From: Phycicoccus sp. HDW14
Lineage (GTDB): Bacteria; Actinomycetota; Actinomycetes; Actinomycetales; Dermatophilaceae
Direction: 5' to 3'
NCBI RefSeq assembly: GCF_011383005.1
Contig: NZ_CP049935.1
Coordinates: 3,782,001-3,846,000 of the forward strand
DNA length: 64,000 bases
Below are positions 37,428 through 45,518 of the stretch, in pieces (the first letter of the stretch is position 1; each line of letters starts with the position of its first letter). The notes below the pieces were generated by a model. It did no database searches. It was given only the letters and a program-made list of their open reading frames with translations, and was not told the origin of the DNA. Position numbers and translations under genes: made by a program.

Positions 37428-37456
37428 TGTTCGGAACGGCGGGCCCGGTCGGATGG
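37428..37456 (-). promoter_or_regulatory. Candidate SigK promoter of the molybdopterin oxidase gene
   Basis: On the minus strand CCATCC (37451-37456), a 17-base spacer and CGAACA (37428-37433), ending 6 bases before the GTG. The -35 hexamer is the exact mycobacterial SigK consensus, and the spacing to the start implies a leaderless message. Confidence 0.7.
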
Positions 37457-37543
37457 AGCGGGGCGGGCGGTGGGAGGGGTCACCTGTCCAGTGTGGGTGG
37501 GCCGGGCCCGCCGCGGCGCCCCCGTCCCCGTACCGTAAGGAGT

Positions 37544-37785
37544 GTGAAACCTGCTCGGCGCCCCGCTTCCTCCCGTTCATCCTCACGGGTGCGGTCATCG
37601 GCTTCGCCCTGGGCGCGGCCGTGGCCGACTTCGGCTGGCTCGAGGACCCCGACTCGGTGCTCGCCCAGTACCAGTACTCGGCCACGTCGGCCATCGGCTA
37701 CCTGGGGCTGCTCGGCGCCGCCCTGTTCGCCCTCGTCGCCGCGGTCCTGGCCCTGCTCGTCGAGCGGTCGTCCCGCCGCTCCTGA
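37544..37785 (+). CDS. Small two-helix membrane protein upstream of purF, frameshifted
   Basis: Restored length 80 residues: VKPARRP, then (one C missing in CCCC 37561-37564) RFLPFILTGAVIGFALGAAVADFGW and IGYLGLLGAALFALVAAVLALLVERSSRRS. Two membrane helices are separated by an acidic loop (LEDPDSVLAQYQYSA). I do not recognise a named family; similar small membrane proteins often precede purF in actinobacteria. TACCGT (37531-37536) ends 7 bases before the GTG, and AAGGAG also lies in that gap. The purF start follows 25 bases after its stop. Confidence 0.75.
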
Positions 37786-37810
37786 CCGACGCCGTGAGAG
37801 GATGGAGCAC

Positions 37811-39439
37811 GTGCCACACGGAGACGGACGCCTCAGCCACGACCTGATTCCCGGTGAGAAGGCCCCCAGGACGCCTGCGGGGTGTTCGGGGTCTGGGCCC
37901 CCGGCGAGGACGTCGCCAAGCTCACCTACTACGGCCTCTACGCGCTGCAGCACCGCGGGCAGGAGTCCGCGGGCATCGCGACCTCCGACGGCAAGCGCCT
38001 CCTCGTCTACAAGGACATGGGGCTGGTGTCGCAGGTCTTCGACGAGCGCTCGCTCGCCTCGCTGACCGGCCACCTCGCCGTCGGGCACTGCCGGTACTCC
38101 ACGACCGGCGGCTCGACCTGGGAGAACGCCCAGCCGACCCTCGACGGGCACGACGGCTCGACCGTCGCGCTGGCCCACAACGGCAACCTCATCAACGCCG
38201 CCGACCTGCGCGACCTCGTCGCCGGCCACCGGGTCGAGGGCCACCGCGGTGAGATCGCCCGGGCAACACCACCGACACCGCGCTGGTCACCGCCCTCCTG
38301 ACGCACGACCCCGACCGCACCCTCGAGGCCGCCGCGCTCGACGTGCTGCCGATGCTGCGGGGCGCGTTCTGCTTCGTGTTCATGGACGAGCACACGCTCT
38401 ACGCCGCGCGCGACCCCAGGGGTTCCGCCCGCTCGTCATCGGCCGGCTCGAGCGGGGGTGGGTCGTCGCCTCGGAGACCGCCGCCCTCGACATCGTCGGC
38501 GCCTCGTTCGTCCGGGAGGTCGAGCCCGGCGAGATGATCGCGATCGACGAGGACGGCCTGCGCTCGCAGCGCTTCGCCCCGGCCGCGCCGCACGGCTGCG
38601 TCTTCGAGTACGTCTACCTCGCCCGGCCGGACACGACGATCGCCGGTCGCGGGGTGCACGAGGCCCGCGTCGAGATGGGCCGCACGCTGGCCCGCGAGCA
38701 CCCCGTCGAGGCCGACATGGTGATGCCCACCCCGGAGTCCGGCACGCCGGCCGCCATCGGGTACGCGCAGGAGTCCGGCATCCCGTACGGGCAGGGGCTC
38801 GTCAAGAACTCGTACGTCGGGCGCACCTTCATCGCCCCGTCGCAGACCATCCGGCAGCTGGGTATCCGGTTGAAGCTCAACCCTCTTCGCGAGGTCATCA
38901 AGGGCAAGCGGCTCGTCGTGGTCGACGACACCATCGTCCGCGGCAACACGCAGCGCGCGCTGGTGCGGATGCTGCGCGAGGCCGGGGCGGCCGAGGTGCA
39001 CGTGCGGATCTCCGCGCCGCCGGTGCAGTGGCCGTGCTTCTTCGGCATCGACTTCCCGACGCGCGCCGAGCTGATCGCCACCGGCCTGGCCGTCGAGGAG
39101 GTGTGCACCTCGATCGGGGCCGACTCCCTCGGCTACATCTCCGAGGAGGGGATGGTGGCCGCCACCCGTCAGCCTCCCGAGCGGCTGTGCACGGCGTGCT
39201 TCACGGGCGTCTACCCGGTCGCGATGCCCGAGGACGGCCGGCTCGGCAAGGGCGTCCTCGAGCTCGAGCTGCCGCTGGGCGGCGGGGGTCGCGGTGGCGG
39301 TGGCGACTCGGACCCGCGGGCCGTGGGGGAGCGGCACCCGCACCGCCAGGCGCCGCTCGTCGACGTGCCCGTGCTCGACGTCGACGGCGTGCCGACCTCC
39401 GCCGGCGGTGGCGCGGCCGAGGCCGTCCTCCGCCCCTGA
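37811..39439 (+). CDS. purF: Amidophosphoribosyltransferase, three frameshifts in this sequence
   Basis: Restored length 543 residues. The short propeptide MPHGDGRLSHDLIPGEKAP-QDA precedes the catalytic Cys of CGVFGVWAPGEDVAKLTYYGL. LQHRGQESAGIA, HCRYSTTGGS, LAHNGNL, the ESGTPAAIGYAQESGIPYG region and the PRPP loop VVVDDTIVRGNT follow. Bases are missing at CCCCC 37863-37867, GGG 38261-38263 and CCCC 38413-38416, each restored by one base. It starts purine synthesis by transferring ammonia to PRPP. purF is essential without purine supply, so three real null lesions are implausible. GAGGAT ends 7 bases before the GTG. Confidence 0.93.
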
Positions 39440-39466
39440 CCCCGCCGTTCTCCCCCTCTCACCCCG

Positions 39467-39513
39467 GTTCGAGGTGAAACCGGGCCCTCTCGTGGTCCGT
39501 TTTCACCTCGAAC
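39467..39513 (-). repeat. 49-bp hairpin family, copy 1
   Basis: GTTCGAGGTGAAA (39467-39479) pairs perfectly with TTTCACCTCGAAC (39501-39513) around a 21-base loop. The family orientation is read from the asymmetric loop; copies 1 and 2 lie one way, copies 3 and 4 the other. It begins 27 bases after the purF stop. Confidence 0.8.
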
Positions 39514-39540
39514 GGCGGCGAGGCCGATGTCTGATGTGCG

Positions 39541-39588
39541 CGTCGAGGTGAAGCCGGGCCTTCTGGTGGTCTGCTTTCACCTCGAACC
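39541..39588 (-). repeat. 49-bp hairpin family, copy 2
   Basis: TCGAGGTGAA (39543-39552) and TTCACCTCGA (39576-39585), with the same loop order as copy 1 (GCCGGGCC then GGTGGTCTGC). It follows copy 1 in tandem, 29 bases on, just before the stop of the nuclease-like gene. Confidence 0.78.
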
Positions 39589-39606
39589 CGACGGGGTACC
39601 GGGTCA

Positions 39607-40548
39607 TCAGGCGGCCGACCGACCGACTCGCAACCGGTAGGCGGTGCAGATCTGGTCGAGGTAGGCGTCTCTGGACAGTCTCCAGCCCAGCAGTGCGACC
39701 CGGAGCACGAGCTCGTCGCCGAGCTGGATGTCGTTCTGCCGCATCGTGTCGTCGAGCATCTGCAGCCCTGCGAGGTGCCCCGACCCGTCGACCTCGACGA
39801 CGAGCCGGGCCTCCGCCCACTCGAGGTCGAGGTAGGCCTTCCCGCCCGGCAGGCGTCGGACGGCCTGCCGGGTCGGTGGGGGCAGGCCCCGACGGCGAAG
39901 TGCCTCGACCACGTCGATCTCGCCCAGCGAGTGCGCACCGTCCGCGATGTCGGCCACCACGGTGCGGATGAAGGCGCGCCGCGTGCGGCCCCGCACGACG
40001 GTGACGGCCTCGAGGAGCTGGGCGCCCGTGCAGAGGCGCTGCTGGACCGGTAGGACCAGGAGCAGGGCCGCCTGCCGGTCGCTCACCGCCCAGTGGGCTG
40101 CTCGGACGGCCGCAACCGCGGGGACCGTCCGGGGGAGGCCGGCGCCCACGACCTCGTGGGGGACGCGCCGGATGACCTTGTGGATGACGACTCCCTCGAC
40201 GTCCTCCACCTCGGTGGTGTGCCGGACGGAGACGTGGACGCGGTCGTCCTCGAAGCCGGTCATCCCCGCGTGCTGGAGGGCGGTGACACCGTCGACGGCC
40301 GCGACCCGCGCGCCGACCTCCCAGACTGCGCGCCAGCGCCGGGCAAGGGGGTCGAGCGCGCCGTTGGTCGTCGACACGGTCTGCACCCCGTGGCGGACCC
40401 ATCGCCCGGCCTTGACCTCGCGCCCGACCATCCGCCGGTCGACGCCGGCCTCGCGCAGCCTGCGCCGCGAGAGCACTCCGCCGTGCTCGAGCGAGAGGGC
40501 GGCGGCGCGGGCCCGTCGAGCCGCCACCGGGTCGCGAGGGTCGGACAT
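39607..40548 (-). CDS. AbiEi-like HTH plus DUF559/PD-(D/E)XK nuclease-like protein, bracketed by hairpins
   Basis: 313 residues. The N-terminus resembles AbiEi-type antitoxin domains: ALSLEHGGVLSRRRLREAGVDRRMVGREVKAGRWVRHGVQTV, then DGVTALQHAGM. The C-terminus looks like a DUF559/Vsr-type nuclease fold: GEIDVVEALRRRGLPPPTRQ, KAYLDLEWAEARLVVEVDGSGH (candidate E-x-n-D/E-x-x acidic cluster) and DELVLRVALLGWRLSRD. No AbiEii toxin gene is adjacent. Two hairpins lie after its stop and one, in opposite orientation, 105 bases upstream of its start. Such genes are numerous in actinobacteria and their role is unknown. Confidence 0.75.
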   Translation of the reverse strand: MSDPRDPVAARRARAAALSLEHGGVLSRRRLREAGVDRRMVGREVKAGRWVRHGVQTVSTTNGALDPLARRWRAVWEVGARVAAVDGVTALQHAGMTGFEDDRVHVSVRHTTEVEDVEGVVIHKVIRRVPHEVVGAGLPRTVPAVAAVRAAHWAVSDRQAALLLVLPVQQRLCTGAQLLEAVTVVRGRTRRAFIRTVVADIADGAHSLGEIDVVEALRRRGLPPPTRQAVRRLPGGKAYLDLEWAEARLVVEVDGSGHLAGLQMLDDTMRQNDIQLGDELVLRVALLGWRLSRDAYLDQICTAYRLRVGRSAA

Positions 40549-40652
40549 GGAGGCAGCGTCGCAGTGGCCGGTGGCGGGTCGACAGGGCCGGTGGGCCGCC
40601 TGTGGACGGTTCGCCGACGGCGGCCTCCTGTGGACGAACCGCCGACCAGCGT

Positions 40653-40703
40653 CGGTTCGAGGTGAAGGTGCACCACGAGAGGGCCCGGTTTCACCTCGAA
40701 CCG
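40653..40703 (+). repeat. 49-bp hairpin family, copy 3
   Basis: CGGTTCGAGGTGAA (40653-40666) pairs perfectly with TTCACCTCGAACCG (40690-40703), loop 23 bases. The loop is the reverse complement of copy 1 (ACGAGAGGGCCCGG against CCGGGCCCTCTCGT), so copies 1 and 3 are inverted relative to each other across the nuclease-like gene. Confidence 0.82.
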
Positions 40704-40737
40704 GGGACCGAGGAGGTCGAACCGGCGAGAGGGAGGC

Positions 40738-42234
40738 TCAGGAGGAGGTGGTCTCCTCCTGCTCGGCGGGGTGGTTGTCGTCCTTGCCCATCGCGAGCCG
40801 GCTGCGGCGCACGCCGTAGGTGAAGTAGATGACGAACCCGATGGCCATCCAGATGAGGAACCGCAGCCAGGTCTCGACCGACAGGTTGATCATCAGGTAG
40901 ACGCTGATCAGCGCGGCGGCGACCGGCAGCACCGGCGAGAACGGCACCCGGAACGCCCGCTCGAGGTCGGGCCGCCGAGAGCGCAGCACGGGCACGGCCA
41001 GCGACACCAGCGCGAACGCCGACAGGGTGCCGATGTTGACCATCTCCTCGAGCTTGCCGATGGGCGTCAGCGAGGCGATGAGGGCGACGGCGGTGCCGAT
41101 CATCAGGGTGAGCCGGATGGGGGTGCCGGTCTTCGGGTGGGTGCGGGCCAGGCTGCGCGGCAGCAGCCAGTCGCGGGCCATCGCGAAGGTCACGCGGGTC
41201 GCGCCGATGATCAGCGTCATGACGACGGTCATCAGTCCGGCGACCGCCCCGGCCGCGATGAGCGTCGCGTACCCCGGTTTCCCGACCGACTCGAACGCCG
41301 ACGCCAGCGCGGCCTTCGGGTCGATCTCCGAGTACGGCACCATCCCCGTGATGACGAGCGTCGTCGCGACGTAGAGCACCGTGCAGATGACGAGCGAGGC
41401 GATGATGCCGATCGGCAGGTCGCGCTGCGGGTTCTTCGCCTCCTCGGCGGTGGTGGCGACGACGTCGAACCCGATGTAGGCGAAGAAGACGATCGAGGCG
41501 CCGGAGACGATGCCGAGGATGCCGTAGGTCGTCGGCTCGAGGCCGAAGAGCACCTGCACGAGCGGCGCCGCCAGGCCGTCGACCGACTCGCCCGCCTTGG
41601 CCGGCGGGATGAACGGGCTGTAGTTGGACGTGCTGACGAACGAGATGCCGGCGACGATGACGAACAGGACGATGAAGAGCTTGACCCCGACGAGCACGAG
41701 GTTGACCCGCAGCGACTCCTTGATGCCGATGGCGATGAGCGCCGTGAGCACGAGGATGAGCACGAAGGCCGGCAGGTCGAAGTGCGACCCGGGCGCGACC
41801 GACGCCGGCACCGTGATGTCCAGCTTCCCGAGGAAGAGCGTCGCGTACTGCGACCAGCCCTGGGCCACGACGCTGGCGCCGAGCATCAGCTCGAGGAGCA
41901 GGTCCCATCCGATGATCCACGCGACGAGCTCGCCGAGCGACGCGTACGAGAACGTGTACGCCGAGCCGGACACGGGCACGGTGGAGGCGAACTCGGCGTA
42001 GCAGAGGGCAGCCAGGCCGCAGCAGATCGCGGCGAGGACGAACGAGATGGCGATCGACGGGCCCGCGTAGTCGGCGGCGGCCCGGCCGGTGAGGGTGAAG
42101 ATGCCGGCGCCGATGATGACGCCGATGCCGAAGACCGTGAGGTCGAGGGCGGTGAGCTTCTTCTTGAGCTGGAACTCCGGTTCGTCGGTCTCGCGGATGG
42201 ACTGCTCGATCGACTTGGTGCGCATGACGCCCAC
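40738..42234 (-). CDS. APC-family amino-acid permease
   Basis: 498 residues with 12 hydrophobic helices. LKKKLTALDLTVFGIGVIIGAGIFTLTG is the APC helix 1 with the GAGIF substrate motif, followed by ALCYAEFASTVPVSGSAYTFSYASLGELVAWIIGWDLLLE and FFAYIGFDVVATTAEEAKNPQRDLPIGI. It resembles cationic amino-acid transporters (CAT/YfnA). The GTG at 42234 is preferred because AGGAGG lies 5 bases upstream; an ATG at 42225 is the alternative. The substrate is inferred only from the family. Confidence 0.9.
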   Translation of the reverse strand: MGVMRTKSIEQSIRETDEPEFQLKKKLTALDLTVFGIGVIIGAGIFTLTGRAAADYAGPSIAISFVLAAICCGLAALCYAEFASTVPVSGSAYTFSYASLGELVAWIIGWDLLLELMLGASVVAQGWSQYATLFLGKLDITVPASVAPGSHFDLPAFVLILVLTALIAIGIKESLRVNLVLVGVKLFIVLFVIVAGISFVSTSNYSPFIPPAKAGESVDGLAAPLVQVLFGLEPTTYGILGIVSGASIVFFAYIGFDVVATTAEEAKNPQRDLPIGIIASLVICTVLYVATTLVITGMVPYSEIDPKAALASAFESVGKPGYATLIAAGAVAGLMTVVMTLIIGATRVTFAMARDWLLPRSLARTHPKTGTPIRLTLMIGTAVALIASLTPIGKLEEMVNIGTLSAFALVSLAVPVLRSRRPDLERAFRVPFSPVLPVAAALISVYLMINLSVETWLRFLIWMAIGFVIYFTYGVRRSRLAMGKDDNHPAEQEETTSS

Positions 42235-42349
42235 GTCGTCCTCCTCGCCTCGCAGTGGTCGGTCGAGCGATGACGCTAGCGAACTCTCGGGGCGCGAGAG
42301 ACGGCTGGTGCGTACGGTTTCACGGTCGGAGACGGGGTGTCCGGACCCC

Positions 42350-43318
42350 TCAGTGCTGCTCGTCGACCCACTCGCGCGGCGGGTACAGCGGGATGGCCCG
42401 CACGTCGTCGTCGCGCTCGACCGACGACCGCGCGTCCTCCGCCCGGACGACGGGGATCTCGCCGGTGTCGCCGAGCCGGCCGAGCGGGCGCAGGTTGGAC
42501 GAGCGGTACCAGGTCTCGGGGCTGGTGCGCGGCATCGGCGGGTGGCCCGACGGGGACACCTCGACGCCGCCGGTCCCGGGGTCGAGCGGACCGGGGGCCT
42601 GGGGGCCGGGACCGCGTCCGCGCGGTGGACCGCCGTCGCCGCCCCCGCCGCCGTCGCCGCCCCCGCCGCCGTCACCACCGTCGTCGGGGCCGTCGTCCCT
42701 GCGCCGCGGCCGGCGGGGCAGCTTCGGCCAGGAACGCCCTGTGTCGGACCGGCGTTCGCGCGGCTTCTCCCCGAAGATCTCGGAGTTGAGCGCCGCGTTG
42801 ACGTGGTCGGGCTCGGGGATGAAGGTCAGCTCGCGGATGGCCTGCTGCTGCCCCGCGCTCTCGATGATGATCGTGCCGAACCCGAACAGCTCACCGAGCA
42901 GGGTGCGCCGGTAGGTCATGTCGGTGACCTTGGTCAGGCGCATCATCGGCACGCTGACGTCGAGGACGCCCTCGTGCTTGAGGATGCGCTTGTTCGTCAC
43001 GACGATCCACCGGTAGCGGCGCTGCAGCTCGGCCCACCCCAGGCGGGCCAGCCCGATGAGGAGCACGACGCCGGTCAGCCGCAGCAGGGGCTCGGCGACG
43101 TGCAGCCCGGTGTCGAACCAGAGGTAGACGACGAGGGCCGCCACCGGCCAGACCGCGCGGCGGACGAGCACGGCCGGGTGCTGGCGGGTGCGGATGACGA
43201 TGCGCTCGCCCTCGGCGAGCTGGCGCTCGAGGCTGCGGGCGACCCGCCCGGGCATCGCCTCGAGGTCGACCTCGACGCTGTCCGGGGTCCCGTCCGTGAC
43301 GGAGTGGGCCCGGCGCAC
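42350..43318 (-). CDS. PH-domain (bacterial YdbS-like) membrane protein with Gly/Asp tail
   Basis: 322 residues. SLERQLAEGERIVIRTRQHPAVLVRRAVWPVAALVVYLWF contains one membrane helix and VVLLIGLARLGWAELQRRYRWIVVTNKRILKHEGVLDVSVPMMRLTKVTDMTYRRTLLGELFGFGTIIIESAGQ is the bacterial PH domain (DUF304-like). A Gly/Asp repeat region follows, coded by an 18-base tandem repeat near 42630-42673, and then a Pro-rich C-terminus. The role is unknown; such proteins often sit in the envelope. It begins 3 bases after a tiny membrane-protein gene. Confidence 0.83.
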   Translation of the reverse strand: MRRAHSVTDGTPDSVEVDLEAMPGRVARSLERQLAEGERIVIRTRQHPAVLVRRAVWPVAALVVYLWFDTGLHVAEPLLRLTGVVLLIGLARLGWAELQRRYRWIVVTNKRILKHEGVLDVSVPMMRLTKVTDMTYRRTLLGELFGFGTIIIESAGQQQAIRELTFIPEPDHVNAALNSEIFGEKPRERRSDTGRSWPKLPRRPRRRDDGPDDGGDGGGGGDGGGGGDGGPPRGRGPGPQAPGPLDPGTGGVEVSPSGHPPMPRTSPETWYRSSNLRPLGRLGDTGEIPVVRAEDARSSVERDDDVRAIPLYPPREWVDEQH

Positions 43319-43321
43319 GGG

Positions 43322-43488
43322 TCAGCCTCTCAGCAGGCTGTCGAAGAACCGCCCGATGTTGCTCACGCCGCCGGCGATGACGTCCCAGGCCGAGCCGAAG
43401 ATGTTCGCGGCCGAGTCGGGCGAGGTGAGGATGGCGTAGAGGAGGAAGACGACGACGAGCCACATCACGATCTTCTTGACCGGGGCAT
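43322..43488 (-). CDS. Small single-helix membrane protein, frameshifted after its start
   Basis: The ATG at 43488 has a perfect AAGGAGG 7 bases upstream, yet as written it stops after seven codons. Adding one C to the CCCC at 43482-43485 gives MPPVKKIVMWLVVVFLLYAILTSPDSAANIFGSAWDVIAGGVSNIGRFFDSLLRG, 55 residues with one membrane helix. Small proteins of this type (a helix followed by SPDxAAxI...) are common beside PH-domain genes in actinobacteria. The strong ribosome site is what argues for the correction. Confidence 0.72.
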
Positions 43489-43616
43489 GGCGGGTCCTCC
43501 TTGCGGGCGCACCCTGTGCACGCCTCGCCGTCGATGGTCCCAGATGTGACTCGTGTGACGGATGAGGCCGTGCGCCGGGCGTGTCGGGCGCCGGCCGGGA
43601 CGACGGGGCCCCTCGG

Positions 43617-44258
43617 CTACTGGGCGACGCCGTAGAGCCGGTCGCCGGCGTCGCCGAGGCCCGGCACGATGTAGCCGACCTCGTTGAGCCTCTCGTCGAT
43701 GGCCCCGGTGACGAGGGTGACCGGGCAGCCGATGTCGGCGACCGACTCCTCGAGGTGCGCGATGCCCTCGGGGGCGCTGAGCAGGCAGACGGCGGTGATG
43801 TCGTCGGCGCCGCGGACGCGCAGGTAGTGGATGGCGTCGGCCATCGAGCCGCCGGTGGCGAGCATCGGGTCGAGGACGTAGACCTGCCGGCCGGACAGGT
43901 CGTCGGGCAGGCGGTTGGCGTAGGTGATCGCCTGGAGGGTCTCCTCGTCGCGCTGCATCCCGAGGAACCCGACCTCGGCGCTCGGCAGCAGCCGGACCAT
44001 GCCCTCGAGCATCCCGAGGCCGGCGCGCAGGATGGGCACGATGAGCGGCTTGGGGTTGGAGAGCTTGATGCCGGTGGTCGGCGCGACCGGGGTCTCGATC
44101 TCGAACGGCTCGATGCGCACCTCGCGCGTCGCCTCGTAGGCGAGGAGGGTCATCAGCTCCTCGGCGAGGCGGCGGAAGGTGGGGGAGTCCGTGCGCTTGT
44201 CCCGGAGGTAGGTCAGCTTGTGGGCGATGAGCCGGTGGTCCGGGTTGATGACGCGCAT
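43617..44258 (-). CDS. upp: Uracil phosphoribosyltransferase
   Basis: 213 residues. [71 protein letters not shown], the PRPP-binding [14 protein letters not shown] (about residues 125-138) and [17 protein letters not shown]. It salvages uracil to UMP with PRPP. TAAGTT on the minus strand (44265-44270) ends 6 bases before the ATG, so it is probably leaderless. Divergent from tadA across 16 bases. Confidence 0.95.
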   Translation of the reverse strand: MRVINPDHRLIAHKLTYLRDKRTDSPTFRRLAEELMTLLAYEATREVRIEPFEIETPVAPTTGIKLSNPKPLIVPILRAGLGMLEGMVRLLPSAEVGFLGMQRDEETLQAITYANRLPDDLSGRQVYVLDPMLATGGSMADAIHYLRVRGADDITAVCLLSAPEGIAHLEESVADIGCPVTLVTGAIDERLNEVGYIVPGLGDAGDRLYGVAQ

Positions 44259-44274
44259 GGGTGAAACTTAGCGC

Positions 44275-44742
44275 GTGAGCCCGCCCGCCGACCCCGCCGA
44301 CCTGGCGCTGATGCGCCGTGCGCTCGGGCTCGCCGAGCGGGCGGCGGCGGCCGGCGACGTGCCGGTCGGGGCGGTGGTCGTCGGGCCGTCCGGGGAGGTG
44401 CTGGGCGAGGGCTGGAACGTCCGCGAGGCCGACGGCGACCCCACCGGCCACGCCGAGGTCGTCGCGCTGCGGGCCGCGGCGCGGGCGCTCGGGACGTGGC
44501 GGCTCGAGGGGTGCTCGCTCGTCGTGACGATGGAGCCCTGCCCGATGTGCGCCGGCGCCCTCGTGCTGGCCCGGGTGGCCCGCGTGGTCCTCGGCGGCTG
44601 GGACCCGAAGCTGGGCGCCTGCGGCTCGGTCTGGGACGTCCCGCGCGACCGCCGGGTCACCCACCGGGTCGAGGTCGTCGGCGGCGTGCTGGAGGAGGAG
44701 TGCGGGGCGCTCGTGCGCGACTTCTTCGCCGGGCACCGCTGA
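44275..44742 (+). CDS. tadA: tRNA-specific adenosine deaminase
   Basis: 155 residues. Catalytic zinc motif HAE (H59-A60-E61) and PCPMCAGA (C89, C92), with VGAVVVGPSGEVLGEGWNVREADGDPTGHAEVVALR and GACGSVWDVPRD. It deaminates A34 to inosine in tRNA-Arg(ACG). The start is a GTG 16 bases from the divergent upp start, so the two promoters overlap. Confidence 0.92.
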   Translation: MSPPADPADLALMRRALGLAERAAAAGDVPVGAVVVGPSGEVLGEGWNVREADGDPTGHAEVVALRAAARALGTWRLEGCSLVVTMEPCPMCAGALVLARVARVVLGGWDPKLGACGSVWDVPRDRRVTHRVEVVGGVLEEECGALVRDFFAGHR

Positions 44743-44877
44743 CCTGCGGGAACATGGCGTCGGGGTGGGCCCGAAACCCGTCTGCTCCTTCGTCCGGTCC
44801 GCGTCGGCGGCTCCGCTAACGTCGAGACGCGCCGGCCCCAGATCGGGGTCGGTCTCTCGACGAAAGGCCACACCCCC

Positions 44878-45132
44878 ATGGGCATCATCGGTTGGATCAT
44901 CATCGGCGGCCTCGCCGGCTGGATCGCGAGCAAGATCATGAACACCGACGCGCAGCAGGGCATCATCCTCAACATCGTCGTCGGCATCATCGGCGGCCTG
45001 CTCGGTGGCTTCCTCCTCGGTGTCTTCGGTGTCGACACCAAGGGGAGCGGCATCATCATCAGCTTCATCACCGCGCTCGTCGGTGCATGCATCCTGCTGT
45101 TCATCGTCAAGGCCGTCACCAAGCGCGCCTGA
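44878..45132 (+). CDS. GlsB/YeaQ/YmgE-family membrane protein (transglycosylase-associated)
   Basis: 84 residues almost entirely hydrophobic: MGIIGWIIIGGLAGWIASKIM, then ILNIVVGIIGGLLGGFLLGVFGV and ISFITALVGACILLFIVKAV. Three helices with the G-x-x-x-G patterns and NIVVGIIGGLLGG core of the YeaQ/YmgE family, often stress-induced. GAAAGG lies upstream of the ATG. The molecular function is unknown. Confidence 0.9.
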   Translation: MGIIGWIIIGGLAGWIASKIMNTDAQQGIILNIVVGIIGGLLGGFLLGVFGVDTKGSGIIISFITALVGACILLFIVKAVTKRA

Positions 45133-45263
45133 CGACCCCCCGACGCCGGCGCCTCGCCGGACGCTGCCGACGCCGCCCCTCACCCCGGGGCGGCGTCGTC
45201 GCGTCCGGGGATGGTCCGGTGCCGATTTCGGGCCGCCGCTCGGGCTCGGGTAACCTCTCCGGC

Positions 45264-45353
45264 GGTGGCGTGTCCGAGCGGCCTAAGGAGCACGCCTCGA
45301 AAGCGTGTGACGGGGCAACCCGTCCGTGGGTTCAAATCCCACCGCCACCGCCA
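45264..45353 (+). tRNA. tRNA-Ser (CGA anticodon)
   Basis: The acceptor stem GGTGGCG (45264-45270) pairs with CGCCACC (45343-45349), then discriminator G and an encoded CCA. The anticodon stem CACGC/GCGTG has loop CTCGAAA, anticodon CGA, reading UCG. A long variable arm (GACGGGGCAACCCGTC-like stem) marks class II serine tRNA. The T arm is GTGGG-TTCAAAT-CCCAC. TAACCT (45251-45256) ends 7 bases before it and is its -10. Confidence 0.95.
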
Positions 45354-45358
45354 GACGG

Positions 45359-45388
45359 AATCCCCCGGGAGCTTGCGACCGGGGGATT
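45359..45388 (+). terminator. Terminator of tRNA-Ser
   Basis: AATCCCCCGG (45359-45368) pairs exactly with CCGGGGGATT (45379-45388), 10-base loop, followed by TTCCGTT. It begins 6 bases after the CCA end. Confidence 0.85.
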
Positions 45389-45518
45389 TCCGTTGGCGGG
45401 TGGCCGGGGGATGCCGGGAGCGGGTCGCGCGGGTGAGGGACGAACCCGCTCGCCCCTCGGAGTCCCACCGCCATCGCACGCCACTCCTACCGCCGCCCCC
45501 GCGGCACCCGCCCCGTCG

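Noticed and set aside
37811-39439. purF as a pseudogene
   Set aside because: All three breaks are in G/C runs and are restored by one base, every catalytic motif is present and the gene is essential for purine synthesis. Sequencing error is a simpler explanation.
39607-40548. AbiE type IV toxin-antitoxin system
   Set aside because: Only the AbiEi-like N-terminal similarity is present. There is no AbiEii nucleotidyltransferase gene on either side, and the C-terminus looks like a nuclease fold.
42628-42673. CRISPR-like short repeats
   Set aside because: The repeat is a continuous 18-base tandem coding Gly/Asp in the PH-domain protein. It has no spacers, and no cas gene is in the window.
45463-45477. 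Partial repeat of the tRNA-Ser 3' end (TCCCACCGCCATCGC) as an attachment-site remnant
   Set aside because: Only 15 bases with one mismatch, about 110 bases from the tRNA, and no integrase or foreign DNA between them. Chance similarity in GC-rich sequence is likely.
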